Part shown: one piece after another, positions 1-4,748 of the stretch
Layout: the number at the start of each line of letters is the position of its first letter
How positions within the stretch are numbered: the stretch's first letter is position 1
Source of the DNA: an uncultured Candidatus Saccharibacteria bacterium
Lineage (GTDB): Bacteria > Patescibacteriota > Saccharimonadia > Saccharimonadales > Saccharimonadaceae
Reading direction: 5' to 3'
Assembly (NCBI GenBank): GCA_938049075.1
Contig: CALICZ010000111.1
Span: forward strand, 1-9,093
DNA length: 9,093 bases
Notes under the pieces: model-generated
Told to the model about the DNA's origin: nothing
The model's input: only the letters and a program-made list of their open reading frames with translations
The model's database searches: none
Position numbers and translations under genes: made by a program

Positions 1-1574
1 CCCTTGCCCGCCTCGTTTGGTTCAAATCGTACCCAAACGTCACCATACTGACCGCGGCCGCCGGACTGCTTGGCGTGCTTACCCTGAACTTCAGCCTTAC
101 CCTTGATTGACTCGCGGAAGGCCACTTGCGGCTCACCAATGTTGGCCTCAACCTTGAACTCGCGTTTCATGCGGTCGATCAAGATGTCTAGGTGCAACTC
201 ACCCATGCCGGACATAATCGTCTGGCCGGTTTCTTCATCAGTGTGGATGCGGAAGGTTGGGTCTTCCTCGGCCAGGCGCTGCAAGGCGAGTGCCATTTTT
301 TCCTGGTCAGCCTTTGACTTTGGCTCGACGGCGATGGACACTGGCGGCTCTGGAAACTCAATACTTTCCAGGGCAATTGGGTGTGCCGGGTCAGTCAGGG
401 TGTTACCGGTACCGGTGTTCTTCAAACCAACCACCGCAGCGATGTCGCCAGCAGAGATCTTGTCGATATCCTCGCGCTTGTCAGCGTGCATGCGCACGAT
501 ACGGCCGATGCGCTCTTTGTCACCAGTGGTGGTATTCAGGACGTAGCTGCCTGAGTTCAACACGCCAGAGTAGACGCGGATGAAGATTAACTTACCAACA
601 AATGGGTCGGCAGCCAGCTTGAAGGCTAGTGCGGTCATTGGCTGCTTGTCATCGGGCTGGCGGCTTACTTCGTCGCCAGTCTTGGGGTTCTTACCCCAGA
701 TTTCACCAACATCAAGCGGGCTTGGCAGGTAATCAACCATCAAGTCAAGCACCTTCTCGACGATCACACCGCGGCCATCGCCACCTGTCACCAGGAAGAA
801 ATCACCAGCCAAGACACGTTGACGCAGCGCTGCCTTGAGCTCGTCGATAGTAATGGCATCCTCACCCTCATCGAGGAACTTCATCATCAGGTCGTCATCG
901 GCCTCAACAGCGTTCTCAACGAGCAGACTGCGAGCTCGCTTTGCCTTGTCGAGCATATCAGCTGGGATCTCACCCACCTTGAGCTCGTGGTCGGTGTAGT
1001 CATCATAGGTGTAGGCTTTCATGTCGATAAGATCAACCACACCACAGACATCCTTCTCAAAGCCAATTGGCAGGTGGATTGGGAAGGCCTGCTTGCTGAG
1101 GCGATTATGGATTGACTCGATCGACTTGTAGAAGTCACCACCAGTCTGGTTGATCTTGTTCACGAAGCAGATACGTGGCACACCGTATTTGTTGGCCTGA
1201 CGCCATACGGTCTCACTCTGGGCTTCTACCCCCATCTTGCCATCAAAGACGGTCACTGCGCCGTCGAGCACCCGCAGACTGCGCTCCACCTCGGCAGTAA
1301 AGTCGATGTGCCCGGGAGTATCGATGATGTTAATCTTGTGACCCTTCCAGAAGCATGTCACCGCCGCAGAGGGAATGGTGATCCCGCGCTCTTTTTCTTG
1401 GCTCATCCAGTCGGTGGTAGCACCATCGCCATCGCCTTTCACTTCGCCAATCTTGTGGTTGATACCGGTGCGGTACAAAATACCTTCTGTCGTCGTCGTC
1501 TTACCGGCGTCGATATGGGCAATAATACCAATGTTACGAAAGTCCTTCAGAGGGACATTCTTGGGGGTTGCCAT
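1..1574 (-). CDS. fusA: Elongation factor G (EF-G), N-terminal ~524 residues; 3' end beyond left edge
   Basis: Cytosolic translational GTPase that drives tRNA-mRNA translocation on the ribosome and helps RRF recycle ribosomes. The minus-strand reading is open from the ATG at 1574 to the window edge. Visible in order: P-loop AHIDAGKT (residues 19-26), switch I ending in QEKERGITI, G3 motif DTPGH (85-89) with the catalytic histidine kept, then the G domain end and VDYLPSPLD. Domain II, domain III (SGMGELHLDI) and the start of domain IV (GGRGQYGDVWVRFEP) follow. About 175 residues of a usual ~700 are missing off the edge. The start is fixed by an AAGGAG six bases upstream and by alignment with family N-termini. 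Odd: G4 reads NKIN (139-142) instead of NKxD, G5 reads VTGGDGRG (262-269) where CGSAFKNKG is usual, and switch I seems two residues longer. The identity is secure; the nucleotide-pocket changes are seen directly, their effect is inference. Confidence 0.97.
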   Translation of the reverse strand, partial: MATPKNVPLKDFRNIGIIAHIDAGKTTTTEGILYRTGINHKIGEVKGDGDGATTDWMSQEKERGITIPSAAVTCFWKGHKINIIDTPGHIDFTAEVERSLRVLDGAVTVFDGKMGVEAQSETVWRQANKYGVPRICFVNKINQTGGDFYKSIESIHNRLSKQAFPIHLPIGFEKDVCGVVDLIDMKAYTYDDYTDHELKVGEIPADMLDKAKRARSLLVENAVEADDDLMMKFLDEGEDAITIDELKAALRQRVLAGDFFLVTGGDGRGVIVEKVLDLMVDYLPSPLDVGEIWGKNPKTGDEVSRQPDDKQPMTALAFKLAADPFVGKLIFIRVYSGVLNSGSYVLNTTTGDKERIGRIVRMHADKREDIDKISAGDIAAVVGLKNTGTGNTLTDPAHPIALESIEFPEPPVSIAVEPKSKADQEKMALALQRLAEEDPTFRIHTDEETGQTIMSGMGELHLDILIDRMKREFKVEANIGEPQVAFRESIKGKAEVQGKHAKQSGGRGQYGDVWVRFEPNEAGK

Positions 1575-1580
1575 AGGGGG

Positions 1581-1586
1581 CTCCTT
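1581..1586 (-). promoter_or_regulatory. Shine-Dalgarno site of fusA
   Basis: AAGGAG lies on the minus strand six bases before the fusA ATG at 1574. A second TAAGGAG sits just upstream (1589-1595). It fixes the fusA start and contrasts with the pilin, anchored-protein and flavoprotein genes, which lack such a site. Confidence 0.85.
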
Positions 1587-1634
1587 CTCTCCTTACGTGT
1601 TTTTTAGCATGAGTAATACAACTCTCAACGATTG

Positions 1635-1643
1635 ATTATAGCA
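1635..1643 (-). promoter_or_regulatory. Extended -10 promoter of fusA
   Basis: The minus strand reads TGCTATAAT, a perfect extended -10 element (TGnTATAAT). No good -35 box is present 16-18 bases upstream, as is usual when the TGn extension is present. Transcription should start near 1628, giving a leader of about 54 bases that holds two purine-rich Shine-Dalgarno-like sequences. The element lies in the 126-base gap between the pilin stop and the fusA start, so fusA is probably transcribed independently, although no clear terminator follows the pilin gene. Confidence 0.7.
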
Positions 1644-1700
1644 TGGATTGAATGTGGGTGGTAGAGTAATTATCACCCCTGATGAGCTCACCTGCTCCTG

Positions 1701-2225
1701 CTAGCCGGGCAGCCGTTCGCCATTTTTCGACCACACCCCGTAGCGGTCTGGCGCGGTGGTGCGCATTGCTTGAGGTACAGCATCGTACTCACCTGGCGGT
1801 AGACCGCTTGTGTTGACATAGAGTAGCTTGTATTCGGTTTGCTGAGTATTGGTGACGTACAGGTAGGTGTTGCTGGTTGCATCAGTAGTACTACCCTGCG
1901 TGACGCTGGGGAGCGTGGTAATGTAGGCTGGTACTAATTGGCGCAAGAATGTGGCGCTATCGCGGCGCTGGTAGGTGGGGGTGGTGCTACCAGCAGTTTT
2001 AGCAACCGGGTATGCACCATTTTTGGTGTAGTAGCGATCAAGCGCTTGACGCATTGCTGTGAGGTCGGCCACGCGAGTCCGCCCCTGTGCACCGGCTTGG
2101 ATACGTTGATACGAGACGAGTGTCAATGTAGCAAGGATGGCAATAATGACGATCACAACTAGCAGCTCTACCACAGTGTAGCCAGCCTGTTTTTTTTGCA
2201 TCAACGGATTCTTCATAGCGCTCAT
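1701..2225 (-). CDS. Type IV pilin / pseudopilin-like major-subunit family protein
   Basis: Probable structural subunit (prepilin) of a type IV pilus or pseudopilus. A short basic leader (KKQAG) precedes the class III cleavage site: cleavage after Gly would leave Tyr at +1 and Glu at +5 (YTVVELL). This leads into a ~20-residue hydrophobic helix rich in V, I, L and A that serves as membrane anchor and filament core. The helix is followed by an amphipathic stretch (MRQALDRYYTKNGAYP) typical of PilA/GspG-like proteins and a Thr/Ser/Tyr-rich globular domain without cysteines. The reading frame extends back to a TTG at 2261, but that codon overlaps the -35 box, so the ATG at 2225 (174 aa) is chosen; it lies seven bases after TATAAT. 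ATGs at 2216 and 2201 are alternatives, and the one at 2201 gives a conventional seven-residue leader. In Saccharibacteria type IV pili are known to support motility and host attachment; a role here is inference. No other pilus gene is in the window. Confidence 0.85.
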   Translation of the reverse strand: MSAMKNPLMQKKQAGYTVVELLVVIVIIAILATLTLVSYQRIQAGAQGRTRVADLTAMRQALDRYYTKNGAYPVAKTAGSTTPTYQRRDSATFLRQLVPAYITTLPSVTQGSTTDATSNTYLYVTNTQQTEYKLLYVNTSGLPPGEYDAVPQAMRTTAPDRYGVWSKNGERLPG

Positions 2226-2232
2226 GCTTTGC

Positions 2233-2261
2233 ATTATACGAAGTACCTTGCGTTTAGGCAA
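2233..2261 (-). promoter_or_regulatory. Promoter of the pilin gene (TTGCCT-N17-TATAAT)
   Basis: On the minus strand TTGCCT (2261-2256) is followed by 17 bases and a perfect TATAAT (2238-2233). The next in-frame ATG is at 2225, seven bases after the -10 box. The expected transcription start therefore falls on or next to the A of this ATG, implying a leaderless or near-leaderless mRNA. No Shine-Dalgarno-like sequence is present. Confidence 0.72.
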
Positions 2262-2263
2262 GG
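2246..2263. repeat. Inverted repeat CCTTGC-N6-GCAAGG over the pilin promoter
   Basis: CCTTGC (2246-2251) and GCAAGG (2258-2263) are perfect 6-base arms around GTTTAG. The repeat covers the -35 hexamer and upstream half of the spacer of the pilin promoter and abuts the -35 region of the divergent gene. Its position would suit an operator for a dimeric regulator, but six-base arms can arise by chance and no regulator gene is nearby. Confidence 0.35.
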
Positions 2264-2267
2264 GCCA

Positions 2268-2297
2268 TTGCTGTCAACCTAGCTGGCAGTGTATAAT
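2268..2297 (+). promoter_or_regulatory. Promoter of the anchored-protein gene (TTGCTG-N18-TATAAT)
   Basis: TTGCTG (2268-2273) is followed by an 18-base spacer and a perfect TATAAT (2292-2297). The ATG at 2304 begins six bases after the -10 box, so the expected transcription start coincides with the start codon (leaderless mRNA). The -35 box lies six bases from that of the divergent pilin promoter, so the two polymerases would load back to back. Confidence 0.68.
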
Positions 2298-2303
2298 GAC
2301 ACT

Positions 2304-3275
2304 ATGTTATTCAGTGGATCATCATCCTCACCTCAATATCGACGCTCACGCCTAACACCGCGTGGGTTGGCCATTCGCTTTGCTTTGGCTGGTTTGGCAG
2401 TTGTTGCTATTGCGGCAGGGATTATTTATATCGCAACTCGGCCACACAAAGCCAAGAACACCGAACAACACACCGAGACAAAGACCGGTCCACGCGAGCA
2501 GCTCACTGCCACTAAGACGCTGGAACGTGCTAAGAAATACTTCAAAGGGACAGAAGCTGTTAAGTCATCACTATCAACACCAGTTAAGGCAGAGGGCTTT
2601 CGCTTTTATTCTATCGCTACCGATCCAAGCAAAACCAAGAGTGCTGCCGCTACCCTACCTAAGGCCGAGGCTACGCGCAACGTTACCGCTCTAGAGCACA
2701 TGCTCGACTATGATCAATTCACGCGCTATGTCGTGCAAGATGGCGATAAAGACGGCCCGTACCTCGCAGACTTTACGCGTAGCAATGGCGACGTAACGTG
2801 CCAGATTAGCAATACCCCACTTGACCCAAATGACCCGAAAAACAAGGAAACTCGCTTCGTTGAGTTTAAATGCCTTGATGCTGCCGATTACAAAGACCTC
2901 GCTAAGCAGCAAGCTCCTCTCTACAACGCCTACTCGCCTGCCGCAAGTTCGAGTTATAACGTCGGCATTGTCGGCACTATGACGGTGCGCGAAAGCAAGC
3001 TTGCAGGCTATCGCTTGGCAGAGATACCACTGGGTGGTGTACAACCCGAGTCGCACCTCTTTAATTCGCAAGGGACAGCGTTGTTTTATCAATCGAGTGA
3101 TGGGCGCTGGGTATTCTTCCAGATCCGCCAAAACGATATGCTCACATGCGATGTTTACAAAGTCCAGCTCCGCAACGCCAAGAAAGTTGACCTACGGCAA
3201 GTCTACGAAGGCGACAAATGCCGCGACCTCAGCAAAGGCGAGGTAGTGACGGTAGAGATGCCGAAGTATCAGTAG
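2304..3275 (+). CDS. Unrecognised protein with one N-terminal membrane anchor and a four-cysteine outer domain
   Basis: I do not recognise this family. From the ATG at 2304 it has 323 residues. A short Ser/Arg-rich cytoplasmic tail (PQYRRSRLTPR) precedes one hydrophobic helix (about residues 21-45), giving an N-in, C-out topology by the positive-inside rule. A Lys/Thr-rich linker follows, then a ~250-residue soluble domain with frequent aromatics and four cysteines (in DVTCQ, FKCLD, LTCDV and DKCRD), enough for two disulfides. There is no lipobox or LPXTG signal. The frame opens with a GTG at 2289, but that codon overlaps the -10 box, so the ATG at 2304 is preferred. It is divergent from the pilin gene and shares its promoter region, so a linked envelope function is possible but unproven. 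The next gene has its own promoter 65 bases downstream. Confidence 0.85.
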   Translation: MLFSGSSSSPQYRRSRLTPRGLAIRFALAGLAVVAIAAGIIYIATRPHKAKNTEQHTETKTGPREQLTATKTLERAKKYFKGTEAVKSSLSTPVKAEGFRFYSIATDPSKTKSAAATLPKAEATRNVTALEHMLDYDQFTRYVVQDGDKDGPYLADFTRSNGDVTCQISNTPLDPNDPKNKETRFVEFKCLDAADYKDLAKQQAPLYNAYSPAASSSYNVGIVGTMTVRESKLAGYRLAEIPLGGVQPESHLFNSQGTALFYQSSDGRWVFFQIRQNDMLTCDVYKVQLRNAKKVDLRQVYEGDKCRDLSKGEVVTVEMPKYQ

Positions 3276-3304
3276 TACGTTGATCGCACATATAGCTGAC
3301 ACTA

Positions 3305-3327
3305 CACTAACTTATTTTAACTTAGTG
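3305..3327. repeat. Inverted repeat CACTAA-N11-TTAGTG upstream of the flavoprotein gene
   Basis: Perfect 6-base arms CACTAA (3305-3310) and TTAGTG (3322-3327) flank an A+T-rich centre. The right arm runs into the extended -10 element of the flavoprotein promoter, and the 8-base palindrome TGATATCA (3326-3333) overlaps it. This could be an operator. It could also be a weak hairpin after the upstream gene, but it is A+T-rich and has no T-run, so a terminator is unlikely. Confidence 0.35.
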
Positions 3328-3334
3328 ATATCAT
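3326..3334 (+). promoter_or_regulatory. Extended -10 promoter of the flavoprotein gene
   Basis: The sequence reads TGATATCAT, an extended -10 element (TGn plus TATCAT, 5 of 6 matches to TATAAT). No convincing -35 box is 16-18 bases upstream. The ATG at 3341 starts six bases after the -10 box, the same spacing as the anchored-protein gene, again predicting a leaderless mRNA. The surrounding A+T-rich DNA allows other -10 registers, so confidence is moderate. Confidence 0.5.
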
Positions 3335-3340
3335 AAATAT

Positions 3341-4651
3341 ATGAACACAATGTACGACTGCATCATCATCGGCGGAGGCATGGCAGGGTTAACCTGCGCC
3401 GCACATCTCACAGACAGTGGGTTGCATGTCAAGGTACTTGAAAAGAACGATCGTCTTGGCGGGCGCATACGGTCTTTCTATGATGAAGACGTCACTATCG
3501 AAACCGGTGCATCATTTCTTGCTGGTTTTTATGAGACTGCCCACAAACTCGTCAAAGATTGCGGTATGGATGCTTCCTCTCAGAAGGACAGCCAAGAGAC
3601 ATGGCTCTATCGTCCTACGAAGCCGCTTGGCCCAATTTGGCCGTTGAGCGCGCTCAAAGCCTCGCCGTCATTATCTCGCGCTGGCAAGTTACGCGCACTA
3701 CGCGGAGTCGTTTCTATGCTCTTTGATGCAAAGCGGCTGACAACACCAGCTATTACACGCGAATTAAAACGATTTGATAATGAAACCGTTGTAACATGGG
3801 GAGAAAAGGCGTTTGGGAAAGAGGCCTACCAAAATGTGCTCGAGCCAATGGTGCGCGCACTATTCTTCTGGGATTGTGCACATACATCACGCGGACTGGT
3901 GCCTCCAATTATTAAGGGCGTCATGGAAGACCGGCATTTCTATCGTCTACCTTCTGGAATGAGTAGTCTGCCATCCGCAATCGGCGATAAGGTACCTCAT
4001 GTATTAAATACACAGGTTGATGCAGTCCGTGCTGAAAGCCACCACCTCTATCGGGTCGATACATCACAAGGTACATTTAGCGCTAAATCTGTTGTTGTCG
4101 CATCACCTGCACAAGATGCAATTCGTATCCTGACAGGCGGCGGTCTGCATTGCAGCAAAAGTCTGAACGCAATTGACTATAGTTCAGTCACAGTCGGCAT
4201 AATTAAAACATCCGTTTCTGACGACCTTGGTGTTGGAAATCGAACGATTGTCATTTCAAGTGAATATGTCACACCACTTGTCGCAATTAAAGTAATTCAG
4301 ACAAAGAGCAAGCCTGCATATATTCGATTCTATTGGCGGGCGCAAGGTAGCCTAGAACGGCAGCATCTCCAGCGAGAACTTGTCAACCAGCTGACTAGAA
4401 TGAACTTGCCATCCGTAGCTGACGCTGCGCGTCGCGGTGAGGCGGTAGACGTCGTGCGATGGGATACTGCAATTCCAGTATTTGATGTCGGCAGCGTTAC
4501 ACGAACAACTGCTGCACGATTTGAAGATGGACTCCCACCAGGTGTCTTTCTGGCCGGAGACTATATGAAAGCGCCCCACCTCGAGGGTGCTGCAGTAAGC
4601 GGAGTCCAGGCAGCAACCCGCGTGTTGGCACACGTTAGTGACCGTACGTAA
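3341..4651 (+). CDS. FAD-dependent amine-oxidase / protoporphyrinogen-oxidase-like oxidoreductase
   Basis: A 436-residue cytosolic flavoprotein of the FAD/NAD(P)-binding Rossmann superfamily. The N-terminus carries the dinucleotide-binding fold CIIIGGGMAGLTCAAHL (GxGxxG at 11-16), an acidic residue at the end of the second strand (VLEKND) for the FAD ribose, and the flavin-contact motif LGGRIRS (39-45). The C-terminus has the second FAD motif GVFLAGDYMKAPHLEGAAVSG near residues 401-421, as in phytoene desaturase, monoamine oxidase and HemY relatives. There is no signal peptide or membrane helix. The substrate cannot be read from the sequence: no heme, carotenoid or polyamine gene is nearby. 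The gene stands alone between its own promoter and a strong terminator, 65 bases after the anchored-protein gene. It uses more A/T-ending codons than fusA and rpoBC, which could mean lateral gain or merely lower expression. Confidence 0.87.
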   Translation: MNTMYDCIIIGGGMAGLTCAAHLTDSGLHVKVLEKNDRLGGRIRSFYDEDVTIETGASFLAGFYETAHKLVKDCGMDASSQKDSQETWLYRPTKPLGPIWPLSALKASPSLSRAGKLRALRGVVSMLFDAKRLTTPAITRELKRFDNETVVTWGEKAFGKEAYQNVLEPMVRALFFWDCAHTSRGLVPPIIKGVMEDRHFYRLPSGMSSLPSAIGDKVPHVLNTQVDAVRAESHHLYRVDTSQGTFSAKSVVVASPAQDAIRILTGGGLHCSKSLNAIDYSSVTVGIIKTSVSDDLGVGNRTIVISSEYVTPLVAIKVIQTKSKPAYIRFYWRAQGSLERQHLQRELVNQLTRMNLPSVADAARRGEAVDVVRWDTAIPVFDVGSVTRTTAARFEDGLPPGVFLAGDYMKAPHLEGAAVSGVQAATRVLAHVSDRT

Positions 4652-4687
4652 TCACTTTTAATCATAGTTAGCATCAGAGCATTACTG

Positions 4688-4736
4688 CTATACAAAAAAG
4701 AGCCCTACTTCCTTAAGTGGGGCTCTTTTTGTATAG
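4688..4736. terminator. Bidirectional intrinsic terminator between the flavoprotein gene and rpoC
   Basis: A near-perfect hairpin: the left arm starts CTATACAAAAAAGAGCCC and continues TACTT, the loop is CCTT, and the right arm is AAGTGGGG followed by CTCTTTTTGTATAG. The only flaws are one extra A in the left A-run and one T-G pair. The A-run and T-run beside the G+C-rich core give a U-tract to transcripts from either direction. It lies 36 bases after the flavoprotein stop and 12 bases beyond the rpoC stop, so it should end both convergent transcripts. Confidence 0.93.
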
Positions 4737-4748
4737 ACTAGCTATTCC

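Noticed and set aside
1641..1700. Possible terminator after the pilin gene (GGGTG ... CACCC on the minus strand, about 1655-1680)
   Set aside because: The stem is only five pairs with a loop of about 14 bases and no following T-run, so it is not a convincing intrinsic terminator.
2226..2261. Longer pilin start at TTG 2261
   Set aside because: The TTG is the -35 hexamer of a well-spaced promoter, and the -10 box lies inside the extra codons, so they would not be transcribed from it.
2289..2303. GTG start for the anchored protein at 2289
   Set aside because: It overlaps the TATAAT box, so transcription begins after it; the ATG at 2304 fits better.
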